Part shown: piece by piece, positions 16,979 to 25,808 of the stretch
Layout of the letters: every line of letters starts with the position of its first letter
Position numbering within the stretch: position 1 is the stretch's first letter
NCBI RefSeq assembly: GCF_000332335.1
Contig: NZ_KB235948.1
Location: 869,883 to 933,882 of the forward strand
DNA: 64,000 bases
From: Kamptonema formosum PCC 10802
GTDB taxonomy: Bacteria > Cyanobacteriota > Cyanobacteriia > Cyanobacteriales > Oscillatoriaceae
Direction: 5' to 3'
Translations under genes and position numbers: made by a program
Notes under the pieces: model-generated
Databases searched by the model: none
What the model was told of the DNA's origin: nothing
What the model saw: only the letters and a program-made list of their open reading frames with translations

Positions 16979-17743
16979 ATGAAACTAATAATAGATACTG
17001 AAGCTCAAAAAATTATAAAAGAAATCGGGGGCGAGCGAGAGGAGATCGACCTTTACTCAAAAGAAGCTTTTGAGTTAATCTCCCACCACTGGCTCAAAGT
17101 GGGATGGAATCAAAAATACACCTATACATTTAGCTGGATGGGGAGGCCCATTATTCAGCTGCCTGAAGACATGTTTCGGATTCAGGAAGTCCTGTACAGA
17201 GTCAAGCCCGATGTCATTCTCGAAACAGGTGTGGCTCATGGCGGATCGCTGGTTTACTACGCCAGTTTGTGCAAAGCGATGGGAAAAGGGCGGGTGATTG
17301 GAATCGATGTCGAAATCCGACCTCACAACCGCAAGGCGCTGGAAACCCATCAGCTGTTTCCCCTGATTGAACTCGTAGAAGGGAGTTCAATAGCACCCGA
17401 CGCAATCAGTCATGTAAAATCCCTAGTAAAACCAGGCGAAACAGTTATAGTTCTTCTGGATTCCTGCCATACTAAACAGCATGTTTTAGCCGAATTGGAA
17501 GCTTATCACGACTTGGTGTCTCCCGGTTCTTACATCATTGCAGCAGATGGTATTATGAACGTACTTGAGGACGTGCCGCGTGGCAATCCCGAATGGATTT
17601 GGGACAACCCCGCAGCGGCGGCAGCAGAGTTCGCTCAAAAGCACCCAGAATTTGTCTTAGAGGCACCCAATTGGCCTTTTAATGAAAGTGAATTGAGTGA
17701 GAGCGTCACGCATTGGCCAGGTGCGTGGCTGCGGAGACAGTAA
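16979..17743 (+). CDS. CmcI/cephalosporin hydroxylase-family (rhamnosyl O-methyltransferase-like) protein
   Basis: 254 residues from ATG 16979 (preceded by AAGGG; a TTG 18 bases upstream is less likely). PDVILETGVAHGGSLVYYAS is the SAM-binding motif I of the CmcI family, followed by GRVIGIDVEIRPHNR and VIVLLDSCHTKQHVLAELEAY with the D-S-x-H metal/SAM region. Despite the family name, members in polysaccharide clusters act as sugar O-methyltransferases. The gene follows the epimerase/reductase by 19 bases and probably belongs to the same transcript. Confidence 0.88.
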   Translation: MKLIIDTEAQKIIKEIGGEREEIDLYSKEAFELISHHWLKVGWNQKYTYTFSWMGRPIIQLPEDMFRIQEVLYRVKPDVILETGVAHGGSLVYYASLCKAMGKGRVIGIDVEIRPHNRKALETHQLFPLIELVEGSSIAPDAISHVKSLVKPGETVIVLLDSCHTKQHVLAELEAYHDLVSPGSYIIAADGIMNVLEDVPRGNPEWIWDNPAAAAAEFAQKHPEFVLEAPNWPFNESELSESVTHWPGAWLRRQ

Positions 17744-17862
17744 CCGGGGAGAAAATCACCCGCAGGAAGCGAAATTCATTATAGCATATTCGCAACTGCT
17801 TCAGCCTTCTCTTCTCTTTCAGCCAGCTCTAATAAACTTAAATTATTTTGGAGGATTGACTC

Positions 17863-19530
17863 ATGTCAGGGAATCTTTTTTCTATCGTCATCCCAACCCG
17901 CGAAAGGCACGACACACTGAAATATTCAATTCAGAGTGTTCTCCATCAAACATACAGAGAGTTTGAGCTAGTAGTTATGGACAACTTCAGCAGTCCCGAA
18001 ACCGCTGAGGTTGTCAAATCATTTGACGATCCGAGAATCAAATACTATCGGGCACCTGAAAGACTCTCCATGTCCGACAATTGGGAATTGGGGCTCTCCC
18101 ACGCTACCGGAGAGTACATCTTTATTTTGGGAGATGATGACGCTTTAATGCCAGATGGACTTGAAATTTGTTGCGAAATATTAAAAAGATTCAACTTAAA
18201 AATTGTATCGTGGCGCAGAAGCTTTTATTGGTGGCCAACTGCCATCGCTCCTTGGAGGCGCAATCTGCTCAGCGTCATTTTATCACAGGAAGCAAGTATC
18301 TCCAATCCCAAAGACACACTCAATAACGTTTGCAAATATCAGCTTACTTACGAAAATCTGCCAACGATTTATAATTCCTTTATTCACCGAGATGTGATTG
18401 AAAAGGTGAAGTCTGTGGGCGGCAGATACTTTATGTCTTATTGCCCTGACATTTATTCCGGTATTGTCAACTCTTATTTCTTCGATAGCTTTTTATACTC
18501 CTATCGCCCCCTCTCAGTCGCTGGAATTTCCGGACACAGCACAGGCGCGTCACACGCCTATCGGAGTATGGAATCGCAACCTTATAAAGATTACTTGCAA
18601 GAACACAAGACAGATATCACAGAGAGACATCCCGCCCTCATCAATTCTGACAGCGAATATATAATCCTTGCTGACGTTTTCATTCGCACCAAAGAATTAT
18701 TCTTTCCCGATGACGGCAATTTTGCCATCGATATAAAAAGTTGTTTGAGCCGCATGGCTTTGCGCATCAATGTAGATTCGGCAAACTATGAAACTACTTT
18801 GAACCAGATTAAAGCCCTAGCGCAAAAGTACGGAATTCCTCTTTCAGCCTTAAACATACCGGCCAAACTTACCTATGAGCCACAAGCACCGCAAGGACCG
18901 ACTTTAGACTCTCATGGCTCACTAATTTCCCTGGCGATTAACTGCGAGCAAGCCGGCATAACCAATGTCGCTCAAGCCGCGATGCTAGTGCGCGGAATTT
19001 TGCCCCCGATAAGCACTCTCAAAATTAGCAATAAGACGGGACGTCCGTTGGAACTGCAGAAGACTTCACCGGCTCCAACTCAACAAAAAAATCTTCACCC
19101 CCCAACACCACCTCAAAAATCCGCCGGCTCGCCCGAATTCTTAAAGCAGCTAGCCGGCTGCGCCAATCTCTACCAGATAGATCCCTCCGAAGCATCTGTC
19201 ACAGACGAACTGCGACAAGCTCGCAAACAGCTCGCTGATTTTTGGCTCAGCGCCGCAACAGACGACTTGGAAAACCTTTACTCAGGCGATGCAGGGAAAA
19301 GCCATCAAATCCTCCTGAGCAGCGGCATTAAAGAACAGCAATTAACCGAAACAGAGCGAGTTTTCGCCCATGAATTAGCAGCACAAATTACTGAAAAATT
19401 AGACAGCCAAAAACTCATCCAATACCTGCTTGCGGCCACATTATACCGGCCAGCCGGCCAGATGCCGGTGCCCGACAACCTGCCTCACCTCCCCAACTGG
19501 TTTCTCGCTGATTACGAACGCTTGCTATAG
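17863..19530 (+). CDS. Family 2 glycosyltransferase fused to a C-terminal helical module
   Basis: 555 residues. Residues 6-115 are the GT-A domain: FSIVIPTRERHDTLKYSIQSVL, VVMDNFSSPET, metal site ILGDDDALMPDG. The middle is divergent; a Pro/Gln-rich linker (about 400-430) joins a C-terminal helical module (about 435-555: LRQARKQLADFWLSAATDDL, SGIKEQQLTETERVFAHELAAQI, LPNWFLADYERLL). I associate such W-x-x-D-Y-ending modules with large cyanobacterial glycan enzymes, but cannot name the domain. Base composition is more AT-rich than in neighbouring genes. The TAG stop is part of a MITE terminal repeat starting at 19526. Confidence 0.87.
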   Translation: MSGNLFSIVIPTRERHDTLKYSIQSVLHQTYREFELVVMDNFSSPETAEVVKSFDDPRIKYYRAPERLSMSDNWELGLSHATGEYIFILGDDDALMPDGLEICCEILKRFNLKIVSWRRSFYWWPTAIAPWRRNLLSVILSQEASISNPKDTLNNVCKYQLTYENLPTIYNSFIHRDVIEKVKSVGGRYFMSYCPDIYSGIVNSYFFDSFLYSYRPLSVAGISGHSTGASHAYRSMESQPYKDYLQEHKTDITERHPALINSDSEYIILADVFIRTKELFFPDDGNFAIDIKSCLSRMALRINVDSANYETTLNQIKALAQKYGIPLSALNIPAKLTYEPQAPQGPTLDSHGSLISLAINCEQAGITNVAQAAMLVRGILPPISTLKISNKTGRPLELQKTSPAPTQQKNLHPPTPPQKSAGSPEFLKQLAGCANLYQIDPSEASVTDELRQARKQLADFWLSAATDDLENLYSGDAGKSHQILLSSGIKEQQLTETERVFAHELAAQITEKLDSQKLIQYLLAATLYRPAGQMPVPDNLPHLPNWFLADYERLL

Positions 19531-19621
19531 CGGTTTTCATCTGAGTTAGGTACTAAGAAACCCGGTTTCTTAAAGAAACCGGGTTTCTGGCATGTACTTC
19601 ATCCAACTGAAAACCGCTATA
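19526..19621. mobile_element. MITE-like element, full copy 1 (96 bp)
   Basis: Terminal inverted repeats TATAGCGGTTTTCA and TGAAAACCGCTATA bracket a central palindrome (aagaaacccggtttcttaaa-gaaaccgggtttct). No coding capacity. The left end supplies the stop codon of the preceding glycosyltransferase gene. Two other full copies are at 35753 and 60108. Confidence 0.85.
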
Positions 19622-19647
19622 ACTTTGTAATCACAACCCCATTTTGG

Positions 19648-19671
19648 AGGACAGGCGGGACGCCTGTCCTA
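19648..19671. terminator. GGACAGGCG hairpin 3' of the GT41 gene
   Basis: ggacaggcgggacgcctgtcct is a perfect inverted repeat placed two bases beyond the stop of the gene at 19674 (minus strand). There is no clean T tract, so it may be a repeat element that protects the transcript end rather than a terminator. Confidence 0.5.
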
Positions 19672-19673
19672 CA

Positions 19674-22058
19674 TCAGGAGGTAACTTTCCTCGCTAAAAG
19701 TTCCTGAAAAACCCCATACATATCGCCAGCGAACTTTTGCGGGTCCCACACCGGCGCTAGATTTGGCGGCTGCTTAGATTTCAGAAGCTGCTCCCTGACA
19801 GCATGCCGCAAATCAGCATCCTTCCCAAACTTAATCCCCCACTCCACATACTCTTCCCAACTGCCAGCAACCCCCGCTTCAATCCCCATACTTTTCAGGA
19901 AAGAGTGCGCCACTCGCGAGTAAAACTGCTCACCCCTTCTCGTCACCACCGGCAAATTAAACCAGAGCGCCTCCAAAGTCAGAGTCCCGCCATTACATGG
20001 ATAGGAATCCAGCAGCACATCCCCCAGCAAATATCTCGACCGGTGCTTTTCTTCAGGCTCCACAAACCCGAGAAATTTCAGCCGGTGCAAACCCACACCC
20101 TGACGAGCGCACTCTTCCTTATACATCGACTGAACAACCTCCAAATCCGCCTTCCCCCTGTGTAACAGCAAACTGCTGGGCACATGCTTGAGGATTTGCA
20201 CCTGCGCTCTCACCAAATCCGGGTTCAACTTTCTTCCCGGAGATACAGACATATACACAACCTGATCCGAACTTATCCGCAGCGCTCTTCGCGTAGACTC
20301 CCCTTCCAAAGGCGCACTTTTAAACCCAGAAACAGCCATAAAAGAATCAGGCATCCTCACCAACTGCTCTGTGTAATGCTGTTCCGTGCCGGCGGGCAGC
20401 GTGTGCCAGTCGCAGAGAAAATAATTGCTCCCCGATATAAACGGCGGTTCCCAACCCAACCAAGACACACAAACAGGAGCCGGCTGCCCATACAGTATCT
20501 CTGCGTGAGCCGGAACCGTCACAGAATCCAAATCCACTAATATATCCAGCTCATCCTGCAATATCTGCTCCCTGACTTCCCGTGGATCTGCCACCTCTCC
20601 ATTCAGCAGGTATTTTTTAGGCCAATAGAATTTCTCCGCCACTCCTTCAAATAGCTTCGTTCGCTCATCCGCTTCCAACTTTCCCGTCACATACAGGAAA
20701 ATGTGAGGAGTAATCGCCGATAGCTCCCGAATGATGTCAGCGCAGCACCAGCCCACCGAATGCTTTTTGAAATGCCTCGATATAAAGCCAATCCTTAACT
20801 GCCTGCCTTCGCTACTTTTACTGAATCGAACGCTCGCCTCACCGTTATTTTTTAGTCCCGATATTTCCTCTAGATTTTGGACTATTTTTTCGCCCCCTAA
20901 TCTAGCCAACTTAGCATTCTGTTCCAGATCGTCTCGCAAGTGCGGAGCCAGAAAGAAAAACAGACTGTACAGCGCGATCGCATCCTTTCCGCTCAAACTG
21001 CCAGCCTTTTCGTGTATGAGCGCTTCAGTTTGCAAAAACTTCTCCGCAGCCACCTTACTCAAGCCAGATTCCAGATAAGCGTTGATAAAAAACATTGCCG
21101 CCTTCAGCTGGCTTTTCTCCCCAGCCCCCAGCACAAACCTGTCAGCCGCTTGTCTTAACGCTGAACTATTAGTTTTCCACACACTGTTGAGTAGCGCGCA
21201 CAAATTCTCATGGGCTTCAATCAAATCCGGTTTCCACTCAATAGCTTTCTGGAAACTGGCAATCGCCGCCTCAATTTTCCCCTGCTGCTGAAGTGCCAGA
21301 CCCATATTAGAGTGCGCCTCGGCCAGACTCGGTTTCAACTCCAGCGCTTTTTGGCAGCTAGCAATCGCCTCCTCAGGCTTGCCCTGCTGTACAAAAATCG
21401 TGCCTATATTGCAGTGCGCTTCTGCCAGGTCAGGTTTCAGGGCAATCGCTCTTTGAAAACTGCCAAAAGCCTCATCCAACCGGCCCTGCAGCAGAAAGGA
21501 ACTGCCCATGTTCAAGTAAAAATCCGCAGTCCCAGATCCGGCACTTAATTCCATCGCCTTCCGCCAGCAAGCCACAGCCTCATCCAGCCGGCCTAACTGC
21601 TGCAGCGCCTTACCCAAATTCGAGTAGACAGCAACCAATTCAGGCTTCAGTTCCAGCGCCCTCTCGTAGCAAGAAATCGCCGACTCCAACTGACTTTGCC
21701 TGTAAAACATGCTGCCCAAATTAGCGTGCGCTTCTGCAAACTCAGGCTTAATTTCCACCGCCTTCGAGTAAGCCCGAATTGCCGCATCAATTTTACCTTG
21801 CCCTTGCAGCACATTCCCCAGCGTTTTGTACCCGGGGGCGAAATCCGGCTGAATCTTCAGCGCCTGCTGGCAAACACCCAGCGCCTCCGCCAACCTCCCC
21901 CGCACAAAATAAACCTCGCCTAGCTGGTTCAGCGCCTCAGCGCTGTCAGGTTCAATCTCCAGCGCCTTTTGATAGCTGGCAATAGCCTCATCGAACTTGC
22001 CGGCATCTTTCAGTTCATTGCCGGTTTTAAAATGAATTTCAGCTGACTCTGACTTCAC
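19674..22058 (-). CDS. TPR-containing family 41 glycosyltransferase (SPINDLY/O-GlcNAc transferase-like)
   Basis: 794 residues. Residues 1-290 hold about eight consensus 34-residue TPRs (for example AEAHSNMGLALQQQGKIEAAIASFQKA). After a divergent helical stretch, residues 415-790 form the GT41 catalytic region: LRIGFISRHFKKHSVG with the histidine-containing N-terminal loop, DILVDLDSVTVPAH, PVCVSWLGWEPP, then RKLNPDLV, LHRGKAD, FLGFVEPEEKH, DVLLDSYPCNGGTLTLEALWFNLPVVTRRG with the donor-binding segment, and FYSRVAHSFLKSMG. Known members transfer GlcNAc or fucose to proteins; cyanobacterial members are poorly understood. It opens a minus-strand block (19674-25323) inside the otherwise plus-strand island and may glycosylate a protein component. 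Confidence 0.92.
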   Translation of the reverse strand: MKSESAEIHFKTGNELKDAGKFDEAIASYQKALEIEPDSAEALNQLGEVYFVRGRLAEALGVCQQALKIQPDFAPGYKTLGNVLQGQGKIDAAIRAYSKAVEIKPEFAEAHANLGSMFYRQSQLESAISCYERALELKPELVAVYSNLGKALQQLGRLDEAVACWRKAMELSAGSGTADFYLNMGSSFLLQGRLDEAFGSFQRAIALKPDLAEAHCNIGTIFVQQGKPEEAIASCQKALELKPSLAEAHSNMGLALQQQGKIEAAIASFQKAIEWKPDLIEAHENLCALLNSVWKTNSSALRQAADRFVLGAGEKSQLKAAMFFINAYLESGLSKVAAEKFLQTEALIHEKAGSLSGKDAIALYSLFFFLAPHLRDDLEQNAKLARLGGEKIVQNLEEISGLKNNGEASVRFSKSSEGRQLRIGFISRHFKKHSVGWCCADIIRELSAITPHIFLYVTGKLEADERTKLFEGVAEKFYWPKKYLLNGEVADPREVREQILQDELDILVDLDSVTVPAHAEILYGQPAPVCVSWLGWEPPFISGSNYFLCDWHTLPAGTEQHYTEQLVRMPDSFMAVSGFKSAPLEGESTRRALRISSDQVVYMSVSPGRKLNPDLVRAQVQILKHVPSSLLLHRGKADLEVVQSMYKEECARQGVGLHRLKFLGFVEPEEKHRSRYLLGDVLLDSYPCNGGTLTLEALWFNLPVVTRRGEQFYSRVAHSFLKSMGIEAGVAGSWEEYVEWGIKFGKDADLRHAVREQLLKSKQPPNLAPVWDPQKFAGDMYGVFQELLARKVTS

Positions 22059-22104
22059 CGAACAACCTCACTCAATTCCTATTGGAAAACCGCTGTTTTT
22101 TTCT

Positions 22105-22125
22105 GGACAGGCGAGACGCCTGTCC
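22105..22125. repeat. GGACAGGCG hairpin
   Basis: ggacaggcgagacgcctgtcc, one of two near-identical copies in the gap between the GT41 gene and the C-methyltransferase gene. Confidence 0.8.
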
Positions 22126-22148
22126 TGCGTCACGATGCTGTTTTTTCT

Positions 22149-22171
22149 GGACAGGCGAGACGCCTGTCCTA
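22149..22171. repeat. GGACAGGCG hairpin
   Basis: Second copy, ggacaggcgagacgcctgtcc, preceded by the same ttttttct context as the first, so the two are a 44-bp direct repeat. Confidence 0.8.
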
Positions 22172-22215
22172 CGCCTGGATGCAGGGGGTGGGGTTCAGCA
22201 CCTTACTGACCGCCA

Positions 22216-23457
22216 TTATACAATTTTTAACTCAGGAATGGGAATAATAAAACACCCGCCCCTGCGCCGGTATTCAGCCTGCTGAGCCAAAATCTCCTCA
22301 GCAAAATTCCACACCAGCAGCAACACGCAATCTGGCATCGCTTCCAGCAGCTTATCAGGCGCACAGACCGGCAGGTGAGCCCCCGGAGTGTAACGCCCCT
22401 GTTTGTGCGGGCTGCGATCCGCCACAAAATCAATGATCTCCCCGCCAATCCCGCAATAGTTCAGCAAAATGCTGCCCTTCGCCGAAGCGCCATAAGCCGC
22501 AATCCGCTTGCCCTTTGCCTTCAAATCGCGCAGCATTTCTAGCAAATTGCCTCGCAGCCGCTCAACAGACGCGCCAAACTGCCGGTAAAACCCTATTTCA
22601 CCCACCCCCCACTCAGCCTCCTCTTGCAACAAAAGCCGCACCCGACCCAAACCCTCATCCCCTTTTGCTGGAGATTTTACCACAAAAAGGCGCAGCGAGC
22701 CACCGTGAATCGAAACTCGCTCAACATCCGCCACCCGCAACCCGTGCCGGTGAAATAGCTCAGTCAGAGCAGTCAGCGAGAAATAGCACAAATGCTCGTG
22801 ATAAATCGTATCAAATTCTACCTTATCAATCAAATCTTTAACATAAGGCACCTCAATTGCCGCTATGCCCCCATCCTTCAGCAAATGGCCAATACCAGCC
22901 ACAAACCCATTCAGATCCGCCACATGAGCCAGCACATTATTGGCGTGGATGACATCAGCTTGCTTGCCCTTATCCTTGAGATTCTCGCCCAACTCCGAGC
23001 CGAAAAACTCGCACAGCGTTGGAATTCCCCGCTCCGCTTCCGCCACCCGCGCAATATTCACCGCCGGCTCTATCCCCAGCACCGGCACGCCTTTTTGGCG
23101 GTAATACTGCAGTAAATAACCGTCATTGCTGGCAATTTCCACCACCAAACTGTTGCTAGAAAGCCCGCGCTCAGCAACCAGCCTCCCCACCAGCGCCTCA
23201 GCGTGCTGGAGCGCCGTGTCCGAAAAAGACGAGAAATAGCAATACTCTCGAAACAGCAGTTGCGGCGGCACCGTTTCCGAAATCTGCAGCAAAGCACAGT
23301 GCGGGCAAAAAATCAAGTCAAGGGGATAAGTCGGCTCAGCTGCCGGCAGTTGCTCCGCAGCCAGCAGAGCATTGGCCAGTGGCATCTGACCCAGAGATAG
23401 CACCGGCTGCAAACCCGATTTGCCGCACGACCGGCAAACTGGCCACCCATTCCTCAT
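22216..23457 (-). CDS. Sugar C-methyltransferase (TylC3/NovU type)
   Basis: 413 residues in the three-part layout of deoxysugar C-methyltransferases: an N-terminal zinc-binding segment with C-x-x-C ... C-x-x-C (CRSCG, FCPHC), a central SAM domain ([39 protein letters not shown]) and a C-terminal domain ([36 protein letters not shown]). [10 protein letters not shown]-like residues [10 protein letters not shown] carry the tyrosine/histidine pair seen in NovU/TylC3 catalysis. Homologues methylate C3 or C5 of a 4-keto sugar nucleotide. The gene overlaps rfbG by four bases, so its substrate is most likely the CDP-4-keto-6-deoxyglucose made by RfbG or an epimer. Confidence 0.92.
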   Translation of the reverse strand: MRNGWPVCRSCGKSGLQPVLSLGQMPLANALLAAEQLPAAEPTYPLDLIFCPHCALLQISETVPPQLLFREYCYFSSFSDTALQHAEALVGRLVAERGLSSNSLVVEIASNDGYLLQYYRQKGVPVLGIEPAVNIARVAEAERGIPTLCEFFGSELGENLKDKGKQADVIHANNVLAHVADLNGFVAGIGHLLKDGGIAAIEVPYVKDLIDKVEFDTIYHEHLCYFSLTALTELFHRHGLRVADVERVSIHGGSLRLFVVKSPAKGDEGLGRVRLLLQEEAEWGVGEIGFYRQFGASVERLRGNLLEMLRDLKAKGKRIAAYGASAKGSILLNYCGIGGEIIDFVADRSPHKQGRYTPGAHLPVCAPDKLLEAMPDCVLLLVWNFAEEILAQQAEYRRRGGCFIIPIPELKIV

Positions 23458-24443
23458 CCAGACCCCCCCAAAAACTTCCGATACCAGTCAACAGTGCGCT
23501 GCAAGCCTTCCTCCAGCGCAAACAGCGGACGCCACTCCAGCATCAGCCTTGCCTTAGCCGCACTCAGGTACTGATAGCGAATTTCGTTGCTCGCCTGATT
23601 GAGCACCAGTGGCTGCAAGTCAGATCCCATAATAGCGAGAATCCGCTCCACCAGTTCCAGCACCGGCACCGGCATTTCGTCAGAAAAATTGAAAGCATGG
23701 CCGCGCAAGTCAGGGTTTTTGGCCAGCTGCTGGGCCAGAAGCGCGTAGGCAGCTGCCCCATCCTCAACATAAAAGTAGTCGCGCACATAGTGGCCATCAG
23801 AGCGAATCACCGGTTGCTGGTTGCGCAGCACCGAACGGACAGTCCCCGGCACCAGCCGGTTCCAATTCAAATCCCCGCCGCCGTAGAGATTGGCGCAGCG
23901 GACAACCGCCACCGGCAACCCGTAAGTGGCCGCATAGGACTGCGCGATCAGATCCGCGCAAGACTTGCTGACATCATAGGGGTGCCGGCCAATCAGCGGC
24001 GTCTCCTCAGTATAGGGCAGCTGGCCTGTTTCGCCGTAGGCTTTATCTGACGAAGCGACAATAATCTGGCGCACCGATGGACTGCGCCGGCACGCTTCCA
24101 GCAGCGACCAAGTGCCGCGAATATTCGCTTCAAAAGTGGAGAGGGGATTGCGGTTAGCGATGCCCACAATCGTCTGGGCGGCTAGGTGAAAGACCGTATC
24201 GATTTCGTACTCCCCCAAAGTCCGCTCCAGCAGCGCCAAATCGCAGATGTCGCCGCGCACCACCGGCACCCGCTCCAGCAGCCCCCCCCGCACCAGCTCG
24301 CTGAGCGGCACCCAGTCGCGAACCAAGCACACCACCGCCGCACCCCTGTCAAGCAGGTGCCGCACCAGCCACCCCCCCAGCAAGCCGGTGGCACCCGTCA
24401 CCAGAGTTGGCCGGTCTTGCCAGAAATCATCGTTCTCAACCAT
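23454..24443 (-). CDS. rfbG: CDP-glucose 4,6-dehydratase
   Basis: 329-residue extended short-chain dehydrogenase: [14 protein letters not shown] (NAD binding), [20 protein letters not shown], catalytic [26 protein letters not shown]. The SDKAYG and GGGDLNW motifs separate CDP-glucose 4,6-dehydratases from dTDP-glucose dehydratases. It converts CDP-glucose to CDP-4-keto-6-deoxyglucose. It stands between rfbF (110 bases upstream) and the C-methyltransferase gene (4-base overlap), consistent with one operon read on the minus strand. Confidence 0.92.
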   Translation of the reverse strand: MVENDDFWQDRPTLVTGATGLLGGWLVRHLLDRGAAVVCLVRDWVPLSELVRGGLLERVPVVRGDICDLALLERTLGEYEIDTVFHLAAQTIVGIANRNPLSTFEANIRGTWSLLEACRRSPSVRQIIVASSDKAYGETGQLPYTEETPLIGRHPYDVSKSCADLIAQSYAATYGLPVAVVRCANLYGGGDLNWNRLVPGTVRSVLRNQQPVIRSDGHYVRDYFYVEDGAAAYALLAQQLAKNPDLRGHAFNFSDEMPVPVLELVERILAIMGSDLQPLVLNQASNEIRYQYLSAAKARLMLEWRPLFALEEGLQRTVDWYRKFLGGSG

Positions 24444-24460
24444 GATTTGATTCTATTAGA

Positions 24461-24548
24461 GCATGGGGTATGGGGCATGGGGCATGGGGAATTGGGCATT
24501 GGGCTATGCGCTATGCCCTATGCGCTATGCGCCTTTGCCCCATGCCCG
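24461..24548. repeat. GGCATGG / CTATGCG heptad repeats
   Basis: Degenerate 7-bp repeats (gcatggg, tatgggg, attgggc, ctatgcg, ccatgcc) fill the rfbF-rfbG gap. STRR-type cyanobacterial repeat. Confidence 0.75.
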
Positions 24549-24552
24549 ATCC

Positions 24553-25323
24553 TCAGTCCCACACCTGCCAAGGGGCGTGGCCACTTTGCCATAAACTTTC
24601 CAAAAGCCGCACATCCCGCAGCGTGTCCATACACTGCCAGAACCCGTCGTGCCGGTAAGCCGCCAGCTGGCCATCAGCCGCCAGACGCTCCAAGACATCC
24701 GCCTCCAAACTGGTACTATCTCCTTCCAGGCAGTCGAAAATGGCCGGTTCGCAGACCAGGAACCCGCCATTGATCCAGCCTTCGCCAATTTGGGGCTTTT
24801 CCGTGAACTCAGCCACCAAATCCCCGGCAAACACCAAACCCCCGAAACGAGCCGGTGGGCGCACCGCCGTCACCGTCGCCACACGCCCGCACGACCGGTG
24901 AAAGCGCAGCAAATCCTCCAAGTCAACGTTAGCCACTCCGTCCCCATAAGTCAGCATGAACGTCTCGTCTTTCAGCCAGGGTTCCAGACGCTTGACGCGG
25001 CCACCCGTGAGAGTATTGACACCCGTATCGATTAGGTGTATAATCCAACTGTCTGACTCCTGACCGGACACCCGCACGTCGCCGGTGGCCAGATTCACCG
25101 TCAGATTGCCACTCAGGGTGCGGTAGTCCAAGAAATAGCGCTTGATGACTTCTCCCTTGTAGCCCAAAGCGATGCAGAACTCCTGAAAGCCGTAGTGGGC
25201 GTAGTGCTTCATAATGTGCCAAAGGATGGGCCTTGAGCCAATTTCCACCATTGGCTTGGGTTTGACTTGGGTTTCTTCGGCTAGGCGGGAGCCCGACCCA
25301 CCGGCAAGAATAACGACTCGCAT
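24553..25323 (-). CDS. rfbF: Glucose-1-phosphate cytidylyltransferase
   Basis: 256 residues from ATG 25323 (a GTG 12 bases upstream is possible). VVILAGGSGSRLAEETQVKPKPMVEIG is the nucleotidyltransferase signature with the RfbF-specific E-E-T; LTYGDGVANVDL holds the metal-binding aspartate, and GFWQCMDTLRD is the family's C-terminal motif. It activates glucose-1-phosphate with CTP, giving CDP-glucose for RfbG. First gene of the minus-strand block; the promoter should lie in 25324-25808, shared with the divergent RTX gene. Confidence 0.95.
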   Translation of the reverse strand: MRVVILAGGSGSRLAEETQVKPKPMVEIGSRPILWHIMKHYAHYGFQEFCIALGYKGEVIKRYFLDYRTLSGNLTVNLATGDVRVSGQESDSWIIHLIDTGVNTLTGGRVKRLEPWLKDETFMLTYGDGVANVDLEDLLRFHRSCGRVATVTAVRPPARFGGLVFAGDLVAEFTEKPQIGEGWINGGFLVCEPAIFDCLEGDSTSLEADVLERLAADGQLAAYRHDGFWQCMDTLRDVRLLESLWQSGHAPWQVWD

Positions 25324-25808
25324 CTGTTGCAGCACAGTCCATTAATTTACGGGGGGATCTGGCGCTGTCACACCCCTAGTGATTTAATACCAGTAAGGCT
25401 GTTGAGTCAACTTTTTTTCTGCCGCGCCCCCACTCCCCGGGAAACTCGGAAAGCAGGAATTGTGTCTGAAATGATACAGAATCCTTTAAAGACACAGTAT
25501 AGAGCGGCACAGGCAACCGTGCCGCCAAGCTTTAATTTTTATACAGACTGCTAACTGCGAGAGAATTCCGGGGGCCAAGGGCAGGGGACTGGCCAGCCAA
25601 GCTTCGCAGCGAGGCCAAAAGTGGGGGAGGCAAACCATCAAAAATTCTCAAGGCATACAGGCTAGACACAGACCTGCAATCTAGGCTAGACTTGCTGCGG
25701 ATTGCTATAATAGACCACTGCCAACTCAACGTCAAGGAGTTGAGACAGTAGCCGCACTCGCAGTGCGGGCAAGGACTACGACGCGCAACAGAGGAGAGAA
25801 ACCGGAAA
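25324..25808. other. Divergent intergenic region between rfbF and the RTX gene
   Basis: About 485 bases without a convincing gene. It must hold the promoters for both directions. For the plus strand an extended -10 element is visible at 25703-25711 and a GAGGAGAG ribosome binding site ends about ten bases before ATG 25809. Confidence 0.7.
25703..25711 (+). promoter_or_regulatory. Extended -10 promoter element for the RTX gene
   Basis: TTGCTATAATAG contains TGC directly before a perfect TATAAT (extended -10 form). No good -35 hexamer at 17-bp spacing. It gives a leader of about 90 bases. Confidence 0.45.
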
